From Plantago major (taxonomy: Eukaryota; Streptophyta; Magnoliopsida; Lamiales; Plantaginaceae), in the NCBI GenBank assembly GCA_026545765.1, contig CM048844.1, forward strand, positions 3,844,001 through 3,908,000: 64,000 nucleotides of DNA, in the 5' to 3' direction. Positions 12,101 through 22,245 of this stretch are shown piece after piece. Each line of letters opens with the position of its first letter. Within the stretch, counting starts at the first letter, position 1. The notes beneath the pieces were generated by a model, which was given only the letters and a program-made list of their open reading frames with translations, did not search any database and had not been told where the DNA came from. Position numbers and translations under genes: made by a program.

Positions 12101-13081
12101 TGTATTACCAACCAAGTAGTAAAGACCATTTTCTTTCAGTCCTTTCATTACAGTAATACCATGCTTAGTGATGCTCTGAACACCATTTTCTGAGGAATAT
12201 TTGTGTCCAGTACTATTTAGTACACCAAGAGAAATCAGGTTCCTCTTTAGTTTAGGTATATACCTAACATTTGTAAGCATTCTTACAACTCCATCATGCA
12301 GCTTGAGCCTTATATCACCAATACCTTCAATGTTGCATTCAAAATCATCACCTAGCAGTACTGAGCCACCTTTCCTAGCTTTGTAGTTTACAAACCACTC
12401 AAGGTTAGGGCTCATGTGAAATGAGCATCCAGAATCCAGTACCCAGCGTGCATTTGACCTTGATTCATTTACTGAACAAGCCTCAGAGACCACCAGAACT
12501 TTAGCATCACCATAGGTCTGTGCAGACTCAGCAATATGTGCATTATGAGCAATATTTTTCTCTGTGTCATTTACTTGCAATTTACCAGCTTTCTTGTCTC
12601 TCTTAAATTTGAAACACTGCTTCTTAAGATGGCCTGGCATTTTGCAGTAGAAACACTTCCTATTTTCAACATTGTTACCATCTGCAGATTTGAATTTCTC
12701 AAATTTTCTGGTATCTGCAGACATAGGTGATTTATGCTTTGCCTGCATCTTATGGCTCCACCTTTCTTTGATATTTAGACTCTCAGCTGCATTGTCATTA
12801 CCAGTAACAGGTCCCTTATGCAGCTCCTTGTTCCTTAGAGCAATATCCACATCCTCATATGTCAGTTTGGTACTCTTATGAATAACTAGAGCATCAATAA
12901 AATGCTCATAGGATTTTGGCAGCCTGTGTCTTTTTAGTGTCCTTGTCTGTGTTTTATATTCAAAAGAAACACTAGCCCAGGATTGCATTTGGCCCATTTT
13001 GATGCTACTCCATAGCCTACTATCATCAGTCCACTTCCCACAAAAACAAACAAGAAAAAGAAAAGGAGCAGCCACTATCAA
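8666..13081 (-). mobile_element. Ty1/copia retrotransposon, broken
   Basis: This is a fossil Ty1/copia element read on the minus strand. Parts in coding order from high to low coordinates: gag with a CCHC zinc knuckle (about 12606-12660), aspartic protease (DSG motif, about 12420-12450), integrase with its HHCC zinc region and DDE core (about 11560-12070), reverse transcriptase with the YVDD motif (about 10270-10900) and RNase H (about 9330-9800). The order protease-integrase-RT-RNase H is diagnostic of copia. One LTR is recognised at 8666-9196; a second was not recognised on the gag side. The coding region is broken, with about four or five breaks, so it is not an active copy. Many domains are still readable, which suggests moderate age. 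Confidence 0.9.
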
Positions 13082-13681
13082 GAGAAAAATAGCTCTAAAA
13101 TAAATCTCATGATCACTAGTTAGTTGTAAATAGGCATAAATTATTCTTCTGTTCTGTTCTTTCGTAAATATATCTGGTTTTGGAATCGGTATGGAGGATA
13201 TGCGCTGCGTATCTCATTTTTCATGGTCTGTATATCTTGTTAGCAAGAGCCAGCTAAATAGAAGTATACTTCGATTACCTTGCTATTTGGCGGTATTTCG
13301 AAATAAGGTAGAGTTTCTTTGGGGCGACGGAATGCCAATGCTGACCATTTTGTGAGAAGTAGGATACTCTTTTTTTTTTATGGAATGTTTTGATAACTTT
13401 TGTTTGTCCTAAATAAGGTAGAATAGCCTTTAGTTTACAAAATGTCAGCATCAATCACATTTCCAGCATAAAAAAAATAAATGGGCAATTCATCATGCAT
13501 GCTGCACTGACGTTTAAAATTAAGTGATTCCACTAGGATACGAATCTTAATCATCTGCCCTACTAACTCATCAATGATATCTAGTTAGTGGCATCTTGTT
13601 TTTTCACTTGGCTTTGTTTCAACACTGGAGGTCATATTTACAAAATATAGATTTTGTCGTCTTGTAGTCAGTATCAAAAAG
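13082..13681. other. no gene seen; upstream region of the receptor-like protein
   Basis: AT-rich spacer between the copia element and the receptor-like protein gene. It presumably holds that gene's promoter, but no clear element was picked out. Confidence 0.4.
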
Positions 13682-16567
13682 ATGTTTCACATAATTCTTG
13701 CTTTCGCTATCCTGTTAGTTAGAGAGCCAGCAAAATGTTGTTTGGCCAAAGACATCCATGCATCTTTTGGTTGCATTGCAGAGGAAAGAGAAGCTCTCCA
13801 GAAGTTCAGGGAAAGCCTATCTGACCCTTCTCTTCGATTGTCATCTTGGAATGAAGATGGTTGTTGCTCATGGCAAGGTGTCCAGTGTGACAAAATTACA
13901 GGGCATGTTGTAGTCCTTGATCTTGGCAATATACATGCAGATAATGACGGCATGTTGCATAGTGAGCTGCTTGATGCTTCAGTCTCAAAACTGAAGCACC
14001 TGAGTTATTTGGACTTGAGTTGGAATGACTTTCAGCTCAGCTCAATTCCTGCATTTCTTGGAGAAATGAAGCAGCTGCAGCATCTTAATCTCTCCAGTGC
14101 CAACTTTAGTGGAGTTGTTCCACATCATTTAGGGAACCTGTCAAGCTTGAATACGCTTGATCTCAGTCAAGGGTATCAGTTAATTGTTGATGATTTCATG
14201 TGGGTTTCTCAACTTTCTCTCAGGTATCTTGATATGACCCTTGTGGACCTTAGTCGTACAAAAGATTTGCTCAAGGTACTCAGCATGGTTCCTTCTATAC
14301 TCGTGTTAACATTGTCAGGAAGTAGCCTTGATAACACTAATCTAGAACATGGCTGTGCAAATTATTCAGTTGCTTTCATCCAGGAGCTGGATTTGAGCTT
14401 CAATATGTTCGATGGAGAATTTCCTTGTTTTCTCCATAACATGTCTTCACTTACACACCTTGATCTTTCGTACAACCAATATGAGTCTTCCAATCTTCAT
14501 CTTCGTAGATTAAGGAACATTGTCCAACTCAACCTTGGTGGAAACATGCTACATCATAAGGTAGATTGGATCACTGAGCTGCTAAAATATAAATGCAACC
14601 TGAAATCATTGGATCTGAGTCTCAACCGATTTTATGGGGAGATCTCAGTTATTTTTCTAAACTTGTCTGGGTGTTGGAAACAAAAATTGGAGAGACTAAT
14701 ATTGTCCTACAACCCTTTTTACGGTTCTTTGCCTGAAGTTTTTGGAAAATTTAAGAATTTACAGTACTTCCATCTTTCCGGTGGCTTAATAAGTGGTCCG
14801 ATTCCTGCCTCTTTCGGAGATTTATCTACCATGACAGAGTTGTATCTTTTCCAAAATGCTTTTTCCGGTTCCATTCCATCCACCCTCGGGAAGTTAAAAG
14901 CTCTGAGAGTACTGTCAATATCTTATAATCAACTTTCTGGTGCCATACCGTCATCACTCGGAAACTTGAGTGCCTTGAAAGCTTTGTCTCTCCGCAATAA
15001 TCAACTAGCTGGGGTCATTCCACTTTCCTTGGGACAACTATCAAATCTTGAGAACATTGATCTGTCATCTAATTCTCTTGATGGTATGCTTTCCGAGGCT
15101 CACTTTGCTAAGCTCGCAAAGTTAAATTACCTCAGAATAAGCTCTAACCTGTTAAATTTTACAGTGGGATTTGATTGGGTACCGCCTTTCCAACTGGAAC
15201 ACCTCATGATGAGATCCTGCAACGTTGGAGGTCAGTTTCCACACTGGCTTCAAACGCAGAGGAAACTTACTGTACTAGATCTTTCCAACTGTTCCATTTC
15301 AGGAGCTCTGCCAGAATGGCTTCACCACTTGAACTTATCTCAGCTAGATCTTCCTCGCCCCATTGTACATCTTACGGACAACATTGGTTATGTGATGCCT
15401 CTTCTTGAAGACTTGAACTTGGCCCAAAACAACATTAATGGCTCCATGCCTAAGTCATTATGTGAAATGAAGTCTTTGCAATCTCTTGATCTCTCCAGAA
15501 ACGGTTTATCGGGTAATCTTCCAGACTGTTTTATGAATTTAAAAGCACTTCGAGTTCTGAGATTATCTTCAAATGAACTTTCCGGTGTTATTCCAGACTC
15601 CATTGGTGGAGCTGTTTCACTACAGTGGCTACATCTGAACAACAACAGTTTTACAGGAAAAATCCCCTCTGCTCTAAGAAATTGCATTCAGCTAATAGTT
15701 CTGGATATTGGTGAGAACAAAATTTCGGGAAAATTACCCAAATGGATCGGAAAGTACTTACTTCACCTGGCAGTTCTTAGGCTAAGGACCAACCAGTTTT
15801 ACGGCACAGTTTCATCTGACTTTTGTCTTTTGCGTGAACTACAAATAATGGATCTTGCAATTAATAAGCTTACAGGGAACATCCCACATTGCTTTGGCAA
15901 TTTCTCAGGAATGAAAAAGTTCTTAGGAGAGCTTCCGATGCCCTTTGACGAAGAATGGTACCAAGAGACCTTTAAGCAAGTGATCAAAGGATTGGAGCTA
16001 GAGTTCACCACTACTTCTGTACTGGTTGTCAACATGGATCTTTCTAGTAACAATCTTGTTGGAGAAATTCCTCCGGAGTTAACCAACCTTTCTGGCCTGC
16101 TTGGTCTCAACTTGTCACACAACCATTTGGAATGTAAAATTCCTGAAAGCATTGGAAACATGGAGTCACTGGAATCTCTCGATCTCTCAAACAACCACCT
16201 TTTCGGAATAATTCCGGGCACTCTATCTGATTTGAGTTCCTTGAGTCATCTGAACTTGTCATACAACAATTTATCCGGGCCGATCCCAGCAGGTCCACAA
16301 CTCCAAACAATTGAAGACCCCTCAGCTTATGAGGGCAATCCTGGACTTTGTGGAGCTCCATTGCAAAAGAAGTGTCATGATGGAGACACATCAAAAGCTC
16401 CAAGCGCAGCTGATGAAGGAGATGAAACCAATAAGGTATGGTTCTATGTATTTATAGTAAGTGGATTTGCTACTGGATTCGTAGGTATTCTGGTATTTGA
16501 AAGGAGCTGGAGACAGGCTTGTTTCTTGTTTGTGGAGTCAAGAATAGGCAGAATGTTAGGAAAATGA
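13682..16567 (+). CDS. LRR receptor-like protein (RLP, EIX/Cf class)
   Basis: A 961-residue cell-surface LRR receptor without a kinase. RLPs sense apoplastic ligands at the plasma membrane and signal through partner kinases such as SOBIR1 (family knowledge). It starts with a hydrophobic signal peptide (MFHIILAFAILL). The LRRNT_2 cap follows (REALQKFRESL, SSWNEDGCCSWQGVQC), then about 28 extracellular LRRs with the LxGxIPxxLGxLxxL pattern. An island-like break with an acidic stretch lies near residues 750-775 (FDEEWYQETFKQVIKGLELEF). A last LRR block, LCGAPLQKKC, a short acidic spacer and one membrane helix (VWFYVFIVSGFATGFVGILVF) complete it. The cytoplasmic tail is about 25 residues. It is intronless and uninterrupted, as usual for the class. 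A stray copy of its tail lies at 4331-4412. Confidence 0.92.
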   Translation: MFHIILAFAILLVREPAKCCLAKDIHASFGCIAEEREALQKFRESLSDPSLRLSSWNEDGCCSWQGVQCDKITGHVVVLDLGNIHADNDGMLHSELLDASVSKLKHLSYLDLSWNDFQLSSIPAFLGEMKQLQHLNLSSANFSGVVPHHLGNLSSLNTLDLSQGYQLIVDDFMWVSQLSLRYLDMTLVDLSRTKDLLKVLSMVPSILVLTLSGSSLDNTNLEHGCANYSVAFIQELDLSFNMFDGEFPCFLHNMSSLTHLDLSYNQYESSNLHLRRLRNIVQLNLGGNMLHHKVDWITELLKYKCNLKSLDLSLNRFYGEISVIFLNLSGCWKQKLERLILSYNPFYGSLPEVFGKFKNLQYFHLSGGLISGPIPASFGDLSTMTELYLFQNAFSGSIPSTLGKLKALRVLSISYNQLSGAIPSSLGNLSALKALSLRNNQLAGVIPLSLGQLSNLENIDLSSNSLDGMLSEAHFAKLAKLNYLRISSNLLNFTVGFDWVPPFQLEHLMMRSCNVGGQFPHWLQTQRKLTVLDLSNCSISGALPEWLHHLNLSQLDLPRPIVHLTDNIGYVMPLLEDLNLAQNNINGSMPKSLCEMKSLQSLDLSRNGLSGNLPDCFMNLKALRVLRLSSNELSGVIPDSIGGAVSLQWLHLNNNSFTGKIPSALRNCIQLIVLDIGENKISGKLPKWIGKYLLHLAVLRLRTNQFYGTVSSDFCLLRELQIMDLAINKLTGNIPHCFGNFSGMKKFLGELPMPFDEEWYQETFKQVIKGLELEFTTTSVLVVNMDLSSNNLVGEIPPELTNLSGLLGLNLSHNHLECKIPESIGNMESLESLDLSNNHLFGIIPGTLSDLSSLSHLNLSYNNLSGPIPAGPQLQTIEDPSAYEGNPGLCGAPLQKKCHDGDTSKAPSAADEGDETNKVWFYVFIVSGFATGFVGILVFERSWRQACFLFVESRIGRMLGK

Positions 16568-16730
16568 GCATATTTTAGCCTTGTTTCTTGGTTAGCTGTT
16601 CATCTAGTTGATATTTCCTTTCCTACATCATTTCCAGCCTTTCTTTACCAGTAAAAGCTTTTCACTTTTATGTTGAGGATTTCAAATCTTGTATTATATG
16701 ATATTTTTCACTTTTATGTTGAGGATTTCA
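16568..16730. repeat. 3' flank with a 26-base direct repeat
   Basis: CACTTTTATGTTGAGGATTT occurs twice (16659-16684 and 16705-16730). The second copy ends exactly where the plastid-derived fragment begins, which suggests repair-associated duplication at the insertion site. Confidence 0.5.
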
Positions 16731-16935
16731 ATGAGCAAGGAATACCCGTCTTTCTGCTAAACAGGATGGATTGAACTCATAATTCAATAGATCCATTTTA
16801 TAAATATCAACCATGTATCGTAAGTAAATTGCTCCCGGTTCTTCAATCATTTGATAACCAGAGTCATTCTTTGATAAACGATCACTATGAGTCAGACTCA
16901 ATAGAATTTGATCAATCCTTTGTTCTACGGATGTT
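16731..16935 (-). pseudogene. nuclear plastid DNA fragment (ycf2 piece)
   Basis: On the minus strand this reads [20 protein letters not shown], then [15 protein letters not shown] and [11 protein letters not shown]. These are the wording of plastid Ycf2 (FtsH-like import motor) around its [19 protein letters not shown] segment. Only about 65 codons are present, with no start or stop of the plastid gene, so it is a nuclear-integrated plastid fragment. Some residues look changed from my memory of the plastid protein, suggesting it is not very recent. Confidence 0.8.
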
Positions 16936-17162
16936 GAAGTGCAAATGGAGATGCTAACTGCAAACATGCACAATGGAGATGCTAACTGCAAATTAAGCAG
17001 ATGGAACATGTGTTGTGCATATGTATTGATGTAATTTCGACAATAACAGTAGCAAAGCCACATGACCTAGGAACATATCAAACTTTATGACAATTCGATG
17101 TAAGCTTAATAATCTGTGCTAAAGTACTCACTGGCCAATTGCCATTTCACTTGCATGATGAA
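16936..17162. other. no gene seen
   Basis: Short spacer with a small direct repeat of CAATGGAGATGCTAACTGCA-like sequence near 16945-16995. It probably includes the 3' untranslated region of the IMP1-type gene. Confidence 0.4.
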
Positions 17163-17982
17163 CTACGGCAGCTTATTGCTAAGCCAACAGAAATGCTTAG
17201 GAGGCCACACCTGTAGAAAGAGGCGATGGAAGATTAGTACATCCAAACATTTATGAAATCGCTTATAGACTAACCGAGTCACAATGAAGTTTTTCCCATT
17301 TAGAGAAACTGGTCTGGAATAAATTGCTCACCTTGAGGAAAATTCGGGAATATAGAAGTCCCAAAGGAACTGGACCAAACTTTCTAGAGTCGATACTAGT
17401 GTCTGTGTTATCCCCTTCTACCCAAACATGTCCCTTTGGTACCTGTAAGTATTCAAGAACAACACTTTATTCCTGTTCAGTCTCTTGCACTCCTAACTTG
17501 ACATGCATCAGAGCCACATAAATAAATAATAAATAAATAAATATCCAAGTATCTAATTAGAAAAGAGTTGGGGGATAATTACAATAACAGTCTTCACATC
17601 ATCAGAGCCCAAAGAATAGGACATTACATCGCCTTCAACGCCCTTCACCCTATTAGTCACAATTTTTAGAGGATAATCAGGGCTCTGCACTTGAACAAAG
17701 TCTCCTAACCCGATTTTCCCCAGACGGGTTGATAACTTTTCTGCAAATACCACATCACCAGTACTAAATGTCAGAAACATACTGGGACCAATGAGCTGCA
17801 AAACGACGCCAAGTCACGTAAACACAAACAAGGATCAAGCAGAATGTATGGTACAAGTGGAAAATTCTTACATACGAAGGCATGCAGATATAGGTGCTGG
17901 TGACATGAACACAACAGAAAAACTTGGCGACTTGTACAGTTCGGCGAAACGCTTCCTTCACGATCGGTGTGAATATCTCCAT
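17163..17982 (-). CDS. IMP1-like: mitochondrial inner membrane protease subunit 1-like (signal peptidase S26)
   Basis: Four exons: 17982-17872, 17795-17583, 17442-17332 and 17210-17163, all with GT-AG borders and whole codons at each junction, giving 160 residues as expected for the family. IMP1 is a serine/lysine endopeptidase of the mitochondrial inner membrane that removes sorting signals (family knowledge). Seen: an N-terminal [15 protein letters not shown] segment, the box around the nucleophile (GPSM, Ser about 42), [20 protein letters not shown], and the late box [13 protein letters not shown] with [14 protein letters not shown]. The position of the catalytic Lys (normally T-K-R before VxG-EGD) reads [11 protein letters not shown], i.e. 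Asn 85. The usual Pro after GPSM-L is also Leu. It may be inactive or decaying. Start chosen at 17982 because an in-frame stop lies just upstream. Confidence 0.8.
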
Positions 17983-18059
17983 TCTATATTCGTAGGATTT
18001 TCTTCCTCTTCAGAGCTGATCAATACCTATTTCAGTTCAATAAAGCCTAGTAGATTAAG

Positions 18060-19166
18060 GAAATGACCGAAATGTGCTTTTGGCTTATAGCAAGTGTTTG
18101 CCACAATAAGACATTTGACTTGATTACGAAAAAGGGTTCTTCTCTAGTTTAATACTACCATTCTATTAATGACTTCTTTGGAACCAAATAAGCAGAACTA
18201 GTAATGCCAACACTTTGAAGTAGCTAATACGCCATCAAGAGCACAACAAGAGCTTCTTTGAGCTCTAGCAAACACTCCCTTGGGTGAACTATTAATTCAA
18301 TTTAATCTAGCTAATCATTTTTTATATGTTTTTTTCCAGACATTTTAACTGTTGCCAAATTCCAGCGACATTAAACTTTCCTGTACACGCTTGCTTCAGC
18401 TAGCTAAAAGATGGAAAAGCTTTTCATCAATGGAACAACAAGTTAAATGTATATCAGCAGATTGGATTACATGTACATATGAAACAAATGTATAACTGAA
18501 TATGAACTACCTACCAACTGTTAGCATCCAACACTAATTCGCCTAGTTCAGTTAATAAAGATTAAAGAAGTAATATTCACATAAACTCTTTCACCTATAC
18601 CTATAGTGACACAAAGGTGCATTTGCCTTATAGCAATAGCGTTTCCGAAGATCAACACATTCGACTTAAAGTCGAAATCGGATACTTGTGTGGTTCACGA
18701 TTCTAGTACTGACTTCTCTTAAGCTAAATAAAGTGCAACCGGCCAACCCTAACAGAGACCTAGAAATGGCTAAGATGCTATGAACAGCACAACAAGACAA
18801 GAGCTTCTTTAAGCAAGACATGCACATTGCAATTGAATTTGAGGACCAAGTAATAGCTAATAGCTACATGACATTGCTCTTAAGAGCAATCTCCTAAAGC
18901 TTTAGTTGTTTTTTCATTGCAATTCAATGGAAATTCACAGAAATAACTTCAGATGTATGGCCACTTCTTGTAGCTGGCATGACATCACACAGCGAAGATC
19001 CAACCTAACGATTATGCGCAGGCACAATTCTCTCAAGTTCAATGATTTTATCATGATCTAGCTTGGTATGAATATGTTAACCTGGAATCTTGGTTATCCT
19101 CTGCTATTTCTGATAGAGGTTAAACAAAATGATGGGCACAGACTCATAAAAAGTAGAAAGCCAACA
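18060..19166. repeat. diverged direct duplication in spacer
   Basis: Segments near 18060-18340 and 18590-18880 share runs such as GGCTTATAGCAA/GCCTTATAGCAA, GACTTCTTT/GACTTCTCT and AGCACAACAAGA...AGAGCTTCTTT in the same order. This indicates an old tandem duplication of about 500 bases. No coding potential seen. Confidence 0.4.
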
Positions 19167-21196
19167 TTACCTCGTAGCAAATCCAACCAGAAATACTATG
19201 ACAACAATTGCCAATGCATTTGTGAACTTCCAATATATATCTAATTTGGCAAGTATCCTTCTAGCCTGTCAGTTACATCAAGCAGCATATATAATTAAGT
19301 GTAAGAGCAAGGATTTGAATTTTAAAAACAATTGATCAAGGTTAATCTCTAGCGTGATATAAAAAGCATCTTCATGGTCATTGGATACTAATTTAAGAGT
19401 AACAAACAATATAGATGTAAATAATAGTGGCTATAATATTTCCCTTAGTTTTTGCTTGAACTTACCATATGGCTCCAACTACTTGCAAAGACCACCAGTA
19501 ATAATACGTAAAGATTACAATTTTAAATGAAATCTCTTGTCAGATATGTATGTAGTAGCTTGTTATCTACGCTGGCTAACGTATATCAATCAAGAAGCCT
19601 AAAACTCAAAAGGTCCAGTGAACTTCAGTGACCTGGCATTCAGGTAACAATCTCAATATAGAAGAATAACATGCATCAGAAATAAGTACCTGAAGCTTGA
19701 AACTTATGAAATGGAGACATGGTGATAGTTCTAACAGAGAAAATAAGGGAGTAAAATACTAAATACATTATGTTACCCTATCTATGTTGTTAAAGATAAG
19801 GCAACTGAATAATCCAAATAATGCTGAATAAAAAAACACTCAGGTCGGGAACTGTTACCCTTTAAACTAAACAAAAAGGCAAAGATAGTGTTTCAAACAG
19901 CCACATTCAGACGATATCAACTTAAAGCAGATTAATTATTCAACATCAATTATTCACATGCAGCAATTAGGATTCCCCTACCCCAAAAGAATGAACCTGG
20001 CCTCGCTCTTGGACTGAAGGTTAGTAAAATCAAGCAACACGGTGCACAAAAAGATGCTGATTTCAGTTTATCAGACACTTGCATCATTAACCGTAGAAGG
20101 TGATATTCTCATTGTGAAATTGAAGAAACTCATGTATTAAAAATAGGAGAAACTCATGTATCGAAGTGTGCACATCTCCACAGACATATAATTATTGGAG
20201 TATTAATATAAATGACTAGATTTCACACCTCTCTACAAGTTCGAACTTTTAGATGAGATGGAATTCTATCATGGTATCAGAGCCTTTGGCTCACGCCTAA
20301 CCTGGGTTCGAATCTTCACGGAGACAATCTCCGCCCCATATTAAATTTCCACTCGAATGAACTCCCCAAAGAGGTTGAAATCGGCCACGAGTGCGGGGAG
20401 TATTGGAGTATTAATATAAATGACTAGATTTCACACCTCTCTACAAGTTCGAACTTTTAGATGAGATGGAATTCTATCAATAATACTTTGAATAACCCCA
20501 CAATCACAATTAAAGGTTGACGGCCTCCCCTCTATATTCACCCATCACCACCAATTCACTACCATCAATTCTTGTTGTTGGTAATGAAACCTGTTTTCAA
20601 AGATATTTTATTTATACCAGAAAACGAAACATACACCATGTCTACTAATGTCCCAAACATCTGCTAATCATCTATAAGTGCACTTGAATAGAAAAAATTG
20701 GCATGTATATACATAGAGCATGGTCCTATAGAAGGGCACAAGTGGTTGAAATCACTTAAGCAGATTTTGGCATCTACCAATCCATGTCCAATAATTGACA
20801 GCTATCCTCCGTAACCCCTTCTCAACAGAAACCCAATAACAAATCCAATCAATCACATATACACAACCATTAATCTAATCCAAATGATGATAATTTATTT
20901 ACTAATTAATCAGGCTAGGCGTTTGACATGATAGAATACAACATATGCACGATCATAATTGTAAGAGAAGAGATCAGTGGCAGAAAAACTTAAAAAGTAG
21001 AGTAGTAATTGACAGCAACAATTAATTTAATACAGTGGAAGAATTTGTTCAACATTACGGTTACCTGAAGAAAGAGGCGGATGGGATGTTCAGGTAAAGA
21101 CGAGGTTGCAAATCGGGGATTATGGTGCTGCAAGATTTGATTGTAACCGCACAATTGTTTGATTTGAGAGTCACGTGCCAAATAAACGAGTCTCAT
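19167..21196 (-). CDS. small single-pass membrane protein, two exons, possibly mitochondrial
   Basis: Exon 1 (21196-21065) encodes MRLVYLARDSQIKQLCGYNQ and on to RFATSSLPEHPIRLFLQ. The donor is CAG|GTAACC. Exon 2 (19265-19167) encodes ARRILAKLDIYWKFTNALA and a hydrophobic helix IVVIVFLVGFAT, then Arg and TAA, for 76 residues. The N-terminus is basic with few acids and an RFATSS motif, like a mitochondrial presequence, so a mitochondrial membrane location is inferred. I do not recognise the family. The last codons also form a donor (ACGAG|GTAATG) whose phase would join a weak acceptor just before the IMP1-like start, so a longer fused transcript cannot be excluded. Intron 1 contains the TRIM element at 20193-20479. 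Confidence 0.5.
20193..20479 (+). mobile_element. complete TRIM (LTR miniature) element
   Basis: Two identical 79-base terminal direct repeats (20193-20271 and 20401-20479) begin TATTGGAG and end TTCTATCA. The left repeat is followed at once by the primer-binding site TGGTATCAGAGC (20272-20283). A purine-rich GAGTGCGGGGAG precedes the right repeat. The 5-base target duplication ATAAT flanks it at 20188-20192 and 20480-20484. At 287 bases it carries no protein, as TRIMs do not. Identical repeats imply a recent insertion. It lies in the intron of the small membrane protein gene. Confidence 0.9.
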
Positions 21197-21738
21197 ATTA
21201 AAATTTAAATATGTATGACATAAACATTATAATATATATATTTAAACTTATACTTAGTTAATTAAAAATTTAATTTTAATCATAATGTATGTTAATTATA
21301 TGAGTAATTAATAAAAATATAATTTTTGGTGATTATAATGGTGGAAGTAGTGGGGATGATGTGCAAACTCCCTTCTTTTTTTCTTTTCCTTTTTAGCTTT
21401 ATTTTTATAGGTGAAATTTGAAGTCAAAATTAATGAATTGGTCAAAATTAAATTGATTGGTGTAACAACTACCTTTTGGTAGTTTTCTTTTAGAATAGTA
21501 AAGATTATAAATATTATAAATAGACAGGCAGCGGTTGTTGGCGCGGCGTTTGGACAATTCGTAGGCAGCCAATTTAGCTGTGCCGATTTGGAAAGGGGTT
21601 TTAGTTAGTTAAGTGGAGGGTTCCATTTATAAAAATGAAAATGATTTTTTTTTTTTTGTATTGAAATATGTTTAGTTCTTAGTGTGTGTAGATCGAGAGT
21701 TGTGAAAACAGGGCCAAAAATCAAAGAAAAGTTGCATA
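21197..21738. other. no gene seen; AT-rich
   Basis: This likely holds the upstream region of the small membrane protein gene (minus strand). No distinct element recognised apart from a T-rich run near 21645. Confidence 0.4.
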
Positions 21739-22245
21739 TCATATGAAAAATGAAACTCTACCAGGCAAAAAAAGAAAGAAAAAAAATTGTGACCTTTTCC
21801 AATTTGTCTTTTGAAGATTGTTCAGGGGTGGATATGCAGGCACAGCAAGAGGGAGCATTTCCAGAGTCCGTTGAGATTCATCGAACATACGTTTCACACG
21901 GGTTTGCCTCAAATTCTTGACTTCTTGGGCTAGACCAACTTTCTTGGCATTGAACGCTTTGTAAACACAATTACTGGTGGCTCCTTCAGCCTCTGCTTGG
22001 GCGGCACAAGAGGCGATAGTGTCCTCGACATCCAGAATCAGGTCTTTGATCTGCCTCGGCCATACTTTGAAAAGTGCACTCTTTGTGTCCTTTTGGGACG
22101 CAACAATCGCCAAGGCTTTCAGCTGATCGAGTTCATCGTTAAGTGCCAGGAGTTCCTGTTTTTCGCCCGAAATCAGACCATAGTAATGCATTCCTACATT
22201 CTTTGCTGTCTCGAATAGCAAGTTTATCGCAGCAACCTCTGCCAT
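21739..22245 (-). CDS. solo Rx-type coiled-coil (CC) domain, truncated NLR-like
   Basis: This 168-codon reading frame begins MAEVAAINLLFETAKNVGMH and contains the Rx N-terminal four-helix features, including the acidic EDVID-type site written as ILDVEDTIASC. It continues through a basic helix (VKNLRQTRVKRMF) to PAYPPLNNLQ and then runs into low-complexity, Phe-rich codons and a stop. No NB-ARC follows in the next 20 kb on this strand. Isolated CC proteins can act as NLR helpers or adaptors (for example ADR1- or Rx-CC-like fragments), but a leftover first exon is equally likely. The true 3' end (splice or stop) is uncertain. Confidence 0.65.
   Translation of the reverse strand: MAEVAAINLLFETAKNVGMHYYGLISGEKQELLALNDELDQLKALAIVASQKDTKSALFKVWPRQIKDLILDVEDTIASCAAQAEAEGATSNCVYKAFNAKKVGLAQEVKNLRQTRVKRMFDESQRTLEMLPLAVPAYPPLNNLQKTNWKRSQFFFFLFLPGRVSFFI

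Noticed and set aside
13687-16403. Several antisense open frames under the receptor-like protein
   Set aside because: They mirror the LRR repeat structure of the sense gene and show no domain of their own.
17791-18066. Plus-strand open frame across the IMP1-like first exon
   Set aside because: The minus-strand reading gives a conserved protein with proper splice sites; the plus strand does not.
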